Assembly: GCA_003556605.1 (NCBI GenBank)
Contig: PWQX01000181.1
Coordinates: 1 to 40,960, forward strand
Direction: 5' to 3'
DNA: 40,960 nucleotides
DNA from: Spirochaetaceae bacterium
GTDB lineage: Bacteria; Spirochaetota; Spirochaetia; DSM-27196; SLAA01
The first letter of the stretch is position 1, and every line of letters begins with the position of its first letter. Shown piece after piece: positions 32,715-40,924 of the stretch. The notes beneath the pieces were generated by a model that was not told the origin of the DNA, made no database searches, and saw only the letters and a program-made list of their open reading frames with translations. The position numbers and the translations under genes are program-made.

Positions 32715-33557
32715 ATGGTAGACTTGCACACGCACACTAGTGCTTCAGACGGTGCGCTTACGCCTAAACGCCTAATCGCCTACGCCGCCGCATGCAACCT
32801 CTCGGCGATCGCGGTTACTGATCACGACACTGTCGCCGGTCTCTCCGAAGCGGTCAGCGCCGGCGAGAATTGCGGCGTACGCGTGATTCCAGGTATCGAA
32901 TTAGAGGTGGAGCACCCGCGTGGAGCATTTCACTTACTCGGTCTCGGGTTATGGCGGCTTGGGTCCCAAAACACCCGCATGCTCGCAGAGCTGCAGCGCA
33001 TGCGCACCGAGCGCAACCTCCGTATCGTCGCTGCCGCACGTAATGCCGGGATCCCGGTAGATTACGAAGAGCTCGTCGCGCTCGCCGGCGGCCCGGTAGT
33101 AGGGCGCCCGCATTTCGCGAGACTGCTGGTGCGGAAGAATCTGGCGATATCCGAACAAGACGCCTTTAACCGCTATCTCGGTGACGGAAAGCGCCTGTAC
33201 GTCCAACGCGAGCGTCCGACCCTCGATGCCTGCCTGCAGCTCATACACCGCGCCGGGGGTAGAGCTGTACTCGCACACCCGCACACGCTGCTCTTGTCAT
33301 GGACCCAACTCGAGCAGCGCCTACGCGACTGGAAAGCCGTAGGCCTTGACGGCGTAGAGGCGTATCACTCTAACGCGCCGATGAAAACCTGTCGCCGAAT
33401 CGAAGCGCTTGCGCGCCAAAACGATCTGATGGTTACCGCAGGGTCCGATTTTCACGGGCCGCAGCGAGTTGATCGACCGCTGGGTCGTACCTGCGGCGAT
33501 ACGCCGATAGACGACGCTTTCGCCGAGCCGTTCCTGGAGCCGGTAACTGCTGTATGA
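32715..33557 (+). CDS. PHP-domain phosphoesterase (TrpH/RNase AM-like)
   Basis: A 280-residue metal-dependent phosphoesterase of the COG0613 type. The four PHP motifs are visible: DLHTHTSASDG at the N-terminus, AVTDHDT near residue 36, AVLAHPH near residue 188, and GSDFHG near residue 250. Characterised relatives remove nucleotides from the 5' end of RNA or hydrolyse 3',5'-nucleoside bisphosphates, so a role in nucleotide turnover is plausible but unproven here. The N-terminal motif fixes the start at ATG 32715, although no ribosome site precedes it. It heads the plus-strand set, divergent from the cNMP-TPR operon. Confidence 0.92.
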   Translation: MVDLHTHTSASDGALTPKRLIAYAAACNLSAIAVTDHDTVAGLSEAVSAGENCGVRVIPGIELEVEHPRGAFHLLGLGLWRLGSQNTRMLAELQRMRTERNLRIVAAARNAGIPVDYEELVALAGGPVVGRPHFARLLVRKNLAISEQDAFNRYLGDGKRLYVQRERPTLDACLQLIHRAGGRAVLAHPHTLLLSWTQLEQRLRDWKAVGLDGVEAYHSNAPMKTCRRIEALARQNDLMVTAGSDFHGPQRVDRPLGRTCGDTPIDDAFAEPFLEPVTAV

Positions 33558-33570
33558 CGCAGCCGTCTAT

Positions 33571-33618
33571 GCCGCCGTTTGTAGAACGCACCGGACGCAC
33601 GACGCATACAACGGCGGC
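33571..33618 (+). repeat. Long-loop inverted repeat between the PHP and membrane protein genes
   Basis: GCCGCCGTT (33571-33579) and AACGGCGGC (33610-33618) are perfect 9-bp complements with a 30-nt loop. It lies in the 94-nt gap after the PHP stop codon and may be a transcript-processing or attenuation structure; there is no U-tract. Confidence 0.3.
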
Positions 33619-33651
33619 TGTACGTAGAAGCCGTGCCATGGAGCTCAGATA

Positions 33652-34086
33652 ATGACCTCAACACCAACTCTAAAGCTGACTGCTGTCGTCCACCGCGTCC
33701 TAACGGGTTATCGGCGCGTACTCGCCCGTCTGCTAACCTTGCTTGCTGCCACCGCCGCACTGATCGCTGCCGCGTTCGTGGTGGTGTTCCCACTGTGGCT
33801 ATTTGCAACGCAAGCTCCGGCGGTGTACACCACGGTTATTACGGCGGTGGTTGCGCTCGCAGCACTCGCTTTGCCGGTGTGGAGATTGTGCAAGAGCTGG
33901 TCTTGGCGTCGTTTTTTGCCGATATTGACAAATGGCGGATTTGTTCTCGCAGCCGGTTTCTTGCTTTACCTTGCGGGAACGTTCTACGCAGCGGCCCGCC
34001 CGGTGCCGGCGACTGTAGTTCTTTTCATTGTACTCGTCGGGATCGGCTACCGGGCCTCGGCCGGAAGCCGCAAGTCGAAGGAGTAA
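33652..34086 (+). CDS. Small membrane protein of unknown function
   Basis: A 144-residue protein with about four hydrophobic segments (near residues 25-50, 58-77, 92-108 and 115-132) and basic ends (HRVLTGYRRVLAR at the start, SAGSRKSKE at the end). GGAG eight bases upstream supports ATG 33652. Its stop codon overlaps the start of the M23 gene (TAATG), so the two are translationally coupled and may act together at the inner membrane. I do not recognise a family and propose no function beyond that association. Confidence 0.8.
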   Translation: MTSTPTLKLTAVVHRVLTGYRRVLARLLTLLAATAALIAAAFVVVFPLWLFATQAPAVYTTVITAVVALAALALPVWRLCKSWSWRRFLPILTNGGFVLAAGFLLYLAGTFYAAARPVPATVVLFIVLVGIGYRASAGSRKSKE

Positions 34087-35036
34087 TGACGCGCAAGCAG
34101 GTTTTCGCACAACTACTACAACGCATCACTGTGATTCTGTGCGCGTTTGGCTCCGTGCTCGCCGCACCGGCGGTGTTGCACGCGTTCGAATACCCGCTCA
34201 TTGAACGGCTCAGCGCCGGCGATCCTTTGTTTCGCCAGCATCAAGACAGCGTCTCCCAGTTCTATCGTGTCCGACACCAGGGAGGAACACCGCCGTCACT
34301 CACCTTATACCGCTACCGGCCGCAATCAGATGACACGCTCATAACGCTGGCGTCTAGGTTCTCGGTGCCTTATAGCACGCTCGCGACGCTGAACCGCGTT
34401 GAGGGCACCCAGATTCCGGAGAGTATCGACAAGCTGCTGATTCCCAGCGTGCCCGGGCTGTTCATTCCAGCCGAAGCCGAATCCTCGCTTGAGATTATGC
34501 TTGACGACCGGGCCGCCGAAGACTTCCAGTCCAGGGACGAAGTCGTCGTCCGAATAGCCCGCAACCAAGACATCGAAGAGTTTGCCTTCTTTCCCGGAGA
34601 GGACTTCTCGGCGAACGAACGGCGAGCATTTCTCAGCGTTCTGTTCCGGCCACCGCTGGAGCACATGCGTTTGACCTCCGGTTTCGGTTTCCGGCGTAAT
34701 CCGTTTACCGGTGGAACGGGTTTTCACTCAGGGATCGACCTCGGCGCCCCGAAGGGCACGCCGGTATACGCCGCCGCCTCCGGTCGCGTTGCTTCAACCG
34801 GGCGAAACGCACTCCATGGTCGCTACGTTCGCCTGGAACACGACAACGGTTACGAAACATTCTACGGACATCTGCAGACTATCGGTGTAGAGTTGAACCA
34901 ACAGGTCGCTTCCGGTATGATGATAGGTGCGGTCGGCAGCAGCGGTCTCAGTACTGGGCCGCATCTCCATTTCGAAGTTCACCTACATGGACGACCGCGC
35001 GATCCGTTCCAATTGCTACCGGGAACGAGCCAATGA
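34086..35036 (+). CDS. LysM-like / M23 (LytM) family metallopeptidase
   Basis: A 316-residue exported protein expected to cut peptidoglycan cross-links. The start is ATG 34086 with AAGGAG upstream. A signal peptide covers about residues 1-36 (core ITVILCAFGSVLAAPAVLHA). A LysM-like segment follows (DDTLITLASRFSVPYSTLATLN, then LLIPSVPGLFIP). The C-terminal M23 domain has the zinc ligands His214 and Asp218 in HSGID and the pair His293/His295 in GPHLHFEV, so it looks catalytically competent rather than an EnvC-like activator. Its last four bases overlap the start of the PEGA gene. It sits in a row with a PEGA protein and PBP1A. Confidence 0.93.
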   Translation: MTRKQVFAQLLQRITVILCAFGSVLAAPAVLHAFEYPLIERLSAGDPLFRQHQDSVSQFYRVRHQGGTPPSLTLYRYRPQSDDTLITLASRFSVPYSTLATLNRVEGTQIPESIDKLLIPSVPGLFIPAEAESSLEIMLDDRAAEDFQSRDEVVVRIARNQDIEEFAFFPGEDFSANERRAFLSVLFRPPLEHMRLTSGFGFRRNPFTGGTGFHSGIDLGAPKGTPVYAAASGRVASTGRNALHGRYVRLEHDNGYETFYGHLQTIGVELNQQVASGMMIGAVGSSGLSTGPHLHFEVHLHGRPRDPFQLLPGTSQ

Positions 35037-36049
35037 ACTGGAAAACGATAGTCGCCGTTCTTTTCCTTCCCGTCGCGCCGGCGTTCGTTGACTCTGCGTT
35101 CACCACCGAGACCCTGCGGGGGCCATTAATCGAAACTCCGCGCCTGTCAACAGAGGCCGAGCAAACAATCGAGTTCACATTAGGAACCGGTGAGATCAGC
35201 GCCGTAGAGCTCGAGCGCGACTCCCGTTTTCTCGACGGACTCGAGCTTGAGATCGGCATTCCCTCCGAGGTACGTCTATATGCTGAGAGTTTCGGTCTCT
35301 ATGTGTTGAGCAGCGTTAGCAAGGCCGATGACCGCGGCTATACTCGGCTCACCGGCGAGGCTGTCTTGTTCGAGACCTTGCCGAAGAGCAGACGTGTATT
35401 CGTCTTGATTCCGCTGCATCCGAAACATCGCATGCGCGCTTCAGCGGACTCGTTTCTCGTCCGCCGCCGGCTGGAGCTCAAAGACCTTCCGCTGGCGCTT
35501 ACGGTTCGCCCGGTAATGAAGGGGCTGCCCGGCACGGTACAGGCGGCGCGCTTTCCGGTGAAGGTTCGGACGGTTTTTCGCGAGGAAGGAGCGGCGCGCA
35601 TAATGCTCACGGATTCCGACGGAGCCGATGTGACATATCGTTACCGCGGTAATCTTGATGACCTGACACTACAGATCGGCGAGTACATTGTTGAAGACAT
35701 CGCGGAAGAAATAGTGTTGCCCAGCGGACTGCACCAGGCGCGGCTGAGAAGCGAACGCTACATCGATCAGGCGGTGACCTTCGGCGTAGAGCGAGGCGTG
35801 GTACAGACCGTGCAACTCACCGTTGAAGAAGAGAAATCGACGATCTATGTGGACGCGCCGATTGGGGCCAAGATGTACTTGAACGGCGAGCGAGTCGATC
35901 GGCTTGATCAGGAGATTGAGGTTTTACCGGGTGAGCATACCGTGCTATTCGAGTTTGGAGAATACACTATCAGCCGAAAGATTACTGTAGAGCCGAAACG
36001 GGACTACAAAGTTTCGCTGTCTCTTGATATAATTATAGTAGAAGACTAA
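35033..36049 (+). CDS. Exported PEGA-domain protein of unknown function
   Basis: A 338-residue, beta-rich protein with a signal peptide (MNWKTIVAVLFLPVAPAFVDS) and no cysteine for lipidation. The C-terminal 80 residues contain a PEGA-type repeat: STIYVDAPIGAKMYLNGERV, then a short turn and EVLPGEHTVLFEFGEYTISRKITVEP, the form found in surface or cell-wall-associated proteins. The middle part is not recognised. ATG 35033 overlaps the M23 stop codon by four bases, which implies coupled translation. It is followed by a strong terminator. Role probably periplasmic or envelope-bound (inference). Confidence 0.82.
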   Translation: MNWKTIVAVLFLPVAPAFVDSAFTTETLRGPLIETPRLSTEAEQTIEFTLGTGEISAVELERDSRFLDGLELEIGIPSEVRLYAESFGLYVLSSVSKADDRGYTRLTGEAVLFETLPKSRRVFVLIPLHPKHRMRASADSFLVRRRLELKDLPLALTVRPVMKGLPGTVQAARFPVKVRTVFREEGAARIMLTDSDGADVTYRYRGNLDDLTLQIGEYIVEDIAEEIVLPSGLHQARLRSERYIDQAVTFGVERGVVQTVQLTVEEEKSTIYVDAPIGAKMYLNGERVDRLDQEIEVLPGEHTVLFEFGEYTISRKITVEPKRDYKVSLSLDIIIVED

Positions 36050-36143
36050 AGCTATCTCGTCGCGAGACGATAATGAGTGTGTCGGTTGTTCAACGTAGTT
36101 CCCCTCCCAGTTCACTATGTTTTACACCGATACCTTAACGGTT

Positions 36144-36172
36144 GACCGGTTCGCAAGAACCGGTCTTTTTTT
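36144..36172 (+). terminator. Intrinsic terminator after the PEGA gene
   Basis: A perfect 9-bp stem, GACCGGTTC (36144-36152) and GAACCGGTC (36157-36165), closes on a GCAA tetraloop and is followed by seven T residues (36166-36172). This is the clearest rho-independent terminator in the window and ends the PHP-to-PEGA transcript about 95 nt after the stop codon. Nothing else is recognisable in 36050-36143. Confidence 0.92.
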
Positions 36173-36228
36173 GGTTCATGGGGCCGTCGGCAGACCCTGC
36201 TCAATAGTCTCAAGAGGCCATCGGGCGC

Positions 36229-36257
36229 TTGACAAATTGGCCCCCCTTACGTACCTT
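36229..36257 (+). promoter_or_regulatory. Promoter for the PBP1A gene
   Basis: A perfect TTGACA at 36229-36234 is followed at 17 nt by TACCTT (36252-36257), a weak -10 box. The predicted start near 36264 is two bases before the ATG at 36266, with no ribosome site, so this mRNA may be leaderless. Confidence 0.5.
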
Positions 36258-36265
36258 AAGTTTGT

Positions 36266-38887
36266 ATGGCTCTCACGTACAAGCGCCGAATCGTGCTCAC
36301 GGTTCTGATTGTATCTGTTGTAACCGTGGCTGTTGTTGTTGGTACGGCTACCGGCATGGCGCTGGCATCCATTCAGAATGCGGCCGGGGTTGCAGCCGGG
36401 CCACGCGACTATGCTGCGTTACCGTCGCAGTTGCTCGATAGTCAAGGTCGTCTCATTACCGAGTTCTTTGCGGAAGAAAACCGTACTTTGGTTACTATCG
36501 ACGAGCTGCCGAAGCATCTCATTTATGCCCTTATAACCCGGGAAGACCAATCATTTTTTGAGCATCGGGGATTTAGTATTCGCGGAACCATTCGGGCTGC
36601 GTGGAATCTGGTGACCGGGCGATACGTTTCGGGTGGCAGCACTATATCTCAGCAGTTGGCCGGGCATCTGTACGCCGACCGGCAAGAGTTCTCTATCGCA
36701 CGGAAGCTTCGGGAACTGTGGTGGGCCCTGCAGTTGGAGCGCAGCCTCACAAAATACGAGATATTAGAACAATATCTTAACACCATGTTTTTCGGCCATG
36801 GAACCTACGGTGTTGAAGCTGCCTCGCGCTACTACTTTGGACACTCGGCAACCGAGTTGAGCATGGCCGAGTCGGTGATGCTGGTAATACAGCTGGCCAA
36901 TCCTGCGATGTACTCACCAATCCGCAGGCCGAACGAGGCGCGGCGCATGCAGCGCACAATCCTCAATCGCATGGTTCACCGCGGGTACGCAACCCAGGAA
37001 GAGGTTGATCTATCGTTTACCCAATACTGGAACGATTACGACTTCACGCGTGCCAGTACCTCAACCGCCTTTTTCGACCGTGAAGACCGCGCGCCTTACT
37101 TCAGCGAGTACGTGCGTTACCGCCTGGAGAATGAGCTCTTGCTCGGCGCTATGGACATCAACCGCGAGGGATTCGTCGTCCACACCACCCTAGATCTCGA
37201 GTTCCAAGACCATGCCGACCGCTTGATGCGCGAAGGAATCTCGCGCGCCAATACGGCGTACCGTGAGGGTCGCGAGCGGCGCGTCGAATACGGCGATGAA
37301 CTCGTTCCTGTCGTCGAGATGCTGTCGCTTGCTTTCGATATTGACAGTATCCGAGTGGGAGACGCCACTCAGCGGCGCCGCGCACGCGAGTACTATCAGG
37401 AGCGGCTCAATCCGGTGTTGGATATCGTGTCGTTGATGTTCTCCCCCGGGGACAACGACGGCATCCGCCATGCCGGTCGAGTAGGCTATGTAATGCAGGA
37501 GCAGCAAGCCCAGCGCACCCAGGTTGAAGGGGCGCTAGTGACGATCGAAAACCGGACCGGCCACATCAAGGCCATGGTCGGAGGGTCCGAGTTTGAGTCG
37601 CGTAACCAGTTCAACCGTGCGGTAGATGCACGACTGTTACCCGGGTCTGCGTTCAAACCCTTGTATTATGCTGCCGCGATAGAATCCCGCGCGATCACTC
37701 CGGCAACCATGATCTACGATTCACCGGTGGTATTCTGGAACGACGACGGGTCGCCGTATACTCCGGCCAACTTCCGCGGCGAGTGGCGCGGCCCGGTACT
37801 CGCACGTGAGGCGCTCTCTACCTCCATGAACGTACCATCCCTACGCGTGCTCCAGCGCGTTGGGTTCACCGAGGCACTTAACACCTCGGCACGGCTACTG
37901 GGAATTCCCGAGCGCGACATGGTAAACCGCAACCTTGTCCGCCGTTATCCAGTTGGGTTAGGCGTAGCGTCGGTCTCGCCTCTTGAGATGGCGCGAGCGT
38001 TCGCAACCTTTGCGAACGAAGGCCGTGCGGTCGAACCTATCGCGGTGCGCTACATCGAGGATCGTCAAGGGCGACTCGTGTTAGAGCACGAAAAGGAAGT
38101 GCGCGAGGAACAACGGCGGCGCAGGGGCGATCTGGAGATCGTGACACCGCAAACCGCGTATATCATCACCGACATGCTCAAGTCCGCCGTTACCGGTGGC
38201 ACATTGCGATACGCGCGCTCAATGGCCGGCGGCTTCGACGGTATACCGATGGCCGGGAAAACTGGCACCACGCAGAACTGGGCCGACGCGTGGACGGTTG
38301 GATACTCACCCTACTACACTACCGCGGTTTGGCTGGGCTTTGACCGCGGCGGCGGCAACTCATTGGGCGTTGATCAAACCGGTGCCATCGCAGCCGGTCC
38401 TATCTGGGGACGCATGATGCGCGCTATCCATGCTGATCATGAACCGATTGAGTTCCCCCGCCCCGTTACCGGCATCAGCGAAGTAGAAGTGAGCACGCGC
38501 TCAGGCCTGCTTCCGCCCGAGCATTACAGTGGCTCCACGCGAGAGGAGCTCTTCCTCACCGGCAGCGAACCTCGCGAGTATGACCGTTTGGAAGAGTTTG
38601 AACGTGCACAGACTACCCGTCTTGTAGACCGCTTGCGTCGTGACGTGGACTCCAGCAGTTACTCGCTCGACCGCCAGGTGGATTTCCGTTTAGATCTTGA
38701 TTTGGATCTTGATCTTCGCTTCGAACGGGGTGTGCGGCTGAATGACGACCTTGATCTTCACTATCTTGACGGTGAGCAACAGCGCGAGGTAGAGGCAGGT
38801 TCCGAGGCTGACGAAACTCGGTTTCAGCTCGACGCTCCCAGTTTCGACGCTCCCTCCGAGCCTGAAGGAAACCCGCTGCTCGACTAA
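36266..38887 (+). CDS. Class A penicillin-binding protein (PBP1A type)
   Basis: An 873-residue bifunctional enzyme that polymerises lipid II and cross-links the peptides. One membrane anchor (about residues 8-35) is followed by the GT51 domain, with Glu93 in REDQSFFEHRG, GGSTISQQLAGHLY and EQYLNTMFFGHGTYGVEAA. The transpeptidase domain has Ser461 and Lys464 in GSAFKP, Ser520 and Asn522 in STSMN, and Lys665-Thr-Gly in GKTGTT, so all three motifs are intact. A stretch of about 100 residues between the domains (around 340-430) is charged and helical. The C-terminal tail is acidic and low in complexity, with a run of Leu-Asp repeats at about residues 809-818. It is separated from the M23/PEGA genes by a terminator. 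Confidence 0.95.
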   Translation: MALTYKRRIVLTVLIVSVVTVAVVVGTATGMALASIQNAAGVAAGPRDYAALPSQLLDSQGRLITEFFAEENRTLVTIDELPKHLIYALITREDQSFFEHRGFSIRGTIRAAWNLVTGRYVSGGSTISQQLAGHLYADRQEFSIARKLRELWWALQLERSLTKYEILEQYLNTMFFGHGTYGVEAASRYYFGHSATELSMAESVMLVIQLANPAMYSPIRRPNEARRMQRTILNRMVHRGYATQEEVDLSFTQYWNDYDFTRASTSTAFFDREDRAPYFSEYVRYRLENELLLGAMDINREGFVVHTTLDLEFQDHADRLMREGISRANTAYREGRERRVEYGDELVPVVEMLSLAFDIDSIRVGDATQRRRAREYYQERLNPVLDIVSLMFSPGDNDGIRHAGRVGYVMQEQQAQRTQVEGALVTIENRTGHIKAMVGGSEFESRNQFNRAVDARLLPGSAFKPLYYAAAIESRAITPATMIYDSPVVFWNDDGSPYTPANFRGEWRGPVLAREALSTSMNVPSLRVLQRVGFTEALNTSARLLGIPERDMVNRNLVRRYPVGLGVASVSPLEMARAFATFANEGRAVEPIAVRYIEDRQGRLVLEHEKEVREEQRRRRGDLEIVTPQTAYIITDMLKSAVTGGTLRYARSMAGGFDGIPMAGKTGTTQNWADAWTVGYSPYYTTAVWLGFDRGGGNSLGVDQTGAIAAGPIWGRMMRAIHADHEPIEFPRPVTGISEVEVSTRSGLLPPEHYSGSTREELFLTGSEPREYDRLEEFERAQTTRLVDRLRRDVDSSSYSLDRQVDFRLDLDLDLDLRFERGVRLNDDLDLHYLDGEQQREVEAGSEADETRFQLDAPSFDAPSEPEGNPLLD

Positions 38888-38910
38888 GCAACACCACAAA
38901 GGGTACTCGT

Positions 38911-39297
38911 GTGCAAGTCAGAATCGACACCATTACCTTACGCAAGCGTATACGACACGATCTCGGTGACCTGACCTCGCTCAAGCACAGCCTTGACCAG
39001 CATGGATTGCTGAGCCCCATCGTCATCACCAGCGACAATGTCTTGGTGGCCGGGCATCGCCGTCTAGAGGCGGCAAAACAGCTTGGGTGGAATACCATTG
39101 CCGTACGAATCATCGATCAAGCCGACGAGTCTGATCAGCTCGAGATGGAAATCGAAGAAAACACACAGCGCAAGAACCTTTCCACCGACGAGCTCGCCGA
39201 GGCGTATCTACGCCTTGATAAGATCAAGAACCCCGGCTTGCTTCGCCGCATTTGGCGTGCAATCATTGCGTTTTTTAGACGCCTCTTCCGGCGCTGA
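38911..39297 (+). CDS. ParB N-terminal-domain protein with amphipathic C-terminal tail
   Basis: A 128-residue protein that is little more than a ParB/Sulfiredoxin-like nuclease domain. It has DLTSLKHSLDQHGLLSPIVI, VLVAGHRRLEAAKQLG (matching the GERR/GHRR nucleotide-binding box) and EENTQRKNLSTDELAEAY, the ParB order. It lacks the helix-turn-helix and dimerisation domains of true ParB, so chromosome segregation is unlikely. The last 20 residues, LLRRIWRAIIAFFRRLFRR, form a cationic amphipathic helix that could bind membrane. GTG 38911 has AAAGGG seven bases upstream. It follows PBP1A by 23 nt and is probably co-transcribed. Function unknown. Confidence 0.85.
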   Translation: MQVRIDTITLRKRIRHDLGDLTSLKHSLDQHGLLSPIVITSDNVLVAGHRRLEAAKQLGWNTIAVRIIDQADESDQLEMEIEENTQRKNLSTDELAEAYLRLDKIKNPGLLRRIWRAIIAFFRRLFRR

Positions 39298-39346
39298 AAC
39301 TCGCTGCCCAGCCGCACAGCACCGAGCAGGGTGAGGGATCCCCGTT

Positions 39347-40924
39347 TCAGCCGCTCTGTGCCCAGATCTCGTGGAACGTATGCGGTGTTTCGCAATACCG
39401 GCAGACGAAGTCCTCTTCGCTCGAGCGGTAGAACTCAGCTATCACCGGCTCGGCGTGCTGCGGATGAGATATACAGTCGGGATTCCTGCAGCAGATCTCT
39501 TCGAGGTTGTATACCCGCGGCGGCATGCGCAAGCGATACTTCCGTCGCACCTGTTGTTCCGTAATGAGGTTCAGAGTGCAGCCGGGTGCGATGGCACCGA
39601 GCATCTTGATCAGGCGCTCGTCAAACTGTGTAATACCCGGAAGCGAGATGATCCCTTTATACCGGCCGGTCTGCTCTGAGGCAAACACACCGTGGGAGCT
39701 CACACAATTCAATCCGAGAGTCTTTCTGATCTTGTTGACTTGATTCCAGATTGCCTCCGGCTGTTGTCCTGTAGCGATATGGTCGATCACGATTCCGTTG
39801 GAAACTGGTTTGATGCCTACTTTGTACTCACCTTTGGCTCGGGTGCCGGGTCCTGTTTCCTCCACGAAATCATCCGAAAACTCGGGCGGCGTCTGCACCG
39901 TTCCGGTGAAATCATCTCCCAAGCATCCCGCCAACAAGGCGATCTCAATTATCCTGGTGTAATAGCCGTTTACCGCCTGCTCGTCCCAGGCGTTGACTGC
40001 CAGCCCGTCAAGAAACGGCGGGATCACCGGCGTCTCACGGTGGCGCGGTAACGGGTGAAAAAACCGCGTCTGTTGACTGACACGCGGCAAGAACTCACGC
40101 CGAAACGTAACTGCTGCACGCAGCGCAGCGGCTCTATCACGCAGCTTCTCGCCCATGCGCTCGAGCTGCAGACGAGTGAAGTACCACAGCGGCGCAACAT
40201 GATGCTGCCCGAGGTACTCCTCTATCGACTCAAACCAACGCAGCTTGTAACCGTGGTACTCCATCTGCCGCGTGTAGTGGGCAGGCATCGAGATGTCCCG
40301 CGGCGCCACCAAATCAATCTCTACTTCGTGAAACAACCGTAAGCCGTTCACCTTTGAATGCACCGTCCGGCCGTGGAGCAGATCGCCGACCAACGCTAGA
40401 TGAATGTGAGAACGGTCCCAATTCAAACGCTCCAGGAAACTGTACTCATCGAGAAACTCTTGCGTGGGGTGCTCGTGCCGGCCGTCGCCGGCGTTGATAA
40501 ACGCCGGCCGCCGCATTCCGTGACTCTCGCAATACCCGCCAACCGTGTCCTCGAGCCATCGGCAGGTCCCTTCTTGAGGAGTACGCATAACAAAAACCGA
40601 GTCCCGCGAGTACCCTGCGAGCATCTTGACAGTGTCGGTGATACTTTCACTCTTGGCAAACGACGATCCGGCAAGGCCAAACTCATTGACCTTAGCACGG
40701 TGAAACTTGGCAGCATTGCGAAACGATTCCCGGGTACGTGTCGAGTCTTCGAGAAAAATCAGATACACTCCGAGCTCGGGGTCCTGCACACGAAAGCTCT
40801 GAACCTCGGAGGAGTTCGCTCGCATCGCGCGTTTCAGACGTCGCGTCTGCTCATAGAGATACAGTTGTTCGTCAATTGAGAAATCATTGACTACCTGTAT
40901 GGTACGTCCTCGAAAGCTACTCAC
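39347..40924 (-). CDS. pyrBI: Aspartate carbamoyltransferase, fused catalytic and regulatory chains (PyrB-PyrI)
   Basis: Catalyses carbamoyl phosphate plus aspartate to carbamoyl-aspartate, the committed step of pyrimidine synthesis. The 525 residues join two chains that are separate in E. coli. The PyrB part (about residues 1-345) has EDSTRTRESFRNA, which binds carbamoyl phosphate, and HPTQEF. The PyrI part (from about residue 365) has KGEYKVGIKPVSNGIVIDHIATG and ends with a zinc site: Cys-x4-Cys in CRNPDC and Cys-x2-Cys in CRYC, 23 residues apart, the spacing of E. coli PyrI. Such fusions are known in Thermotoga and in treponemes. GTG 40924 has GGAG eight bases upstream. It is convergent with the ParB-like gene. 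Confidence 0.96.
   Translation of the reverse strand: MSSFRGRTIQVVNDFSIDEQLYLYEQTRRLKRAMRANSSEVQSFRVQDPELGVYLIFLEDSTRTRESFRNAAKFHRAKVNEFGLAGSSFAKSESITDTVKMLAGYSRDSVFVMRTPQEGTCRWLEDTVGGYCESHGMRRPAFINAGDGRHEHPTQEFLDEYSFLERLNWDRSHIHLALVGDLLHGRTVHSKVNGLRLFHEVEIDLVAPRDISMPAHYTRQMEYHGYKLRWFESIEEYLGQHHVAPLWYFTRLQLERMGEKLRDRAAALRAAVTFRREFLPRVSQQTRFFHPLPRHRETPVIPPFLDGLAVNAWDEQAVNGYYTRIIEIALLAGCLGDDFTGTVQTPPEFSDDFVEETGPGTRAKGEYKVGIKPVSNGIVIDHIATGQQPEAIWNQVNKIRKTLGLNCVSSHGVFASEQTGRYKGIISLPGITQFDERLIKMLGAIAPGCTLNLITEQQVRRKYRLRMPPRVYNLEEICCRNPDCISHPQHAEPVIAEFYRSSEEDFVCRYCETPHTFHEIWAQSG

Noticed and set aside
38911-39297. Chromosome-partitioning ParB and a nearby replication origin
   Set aside because: The helix-turn-helix and dimerisation domains are absent, there is no parA, no parS-like cluster and no DnaA boxes that I can see.
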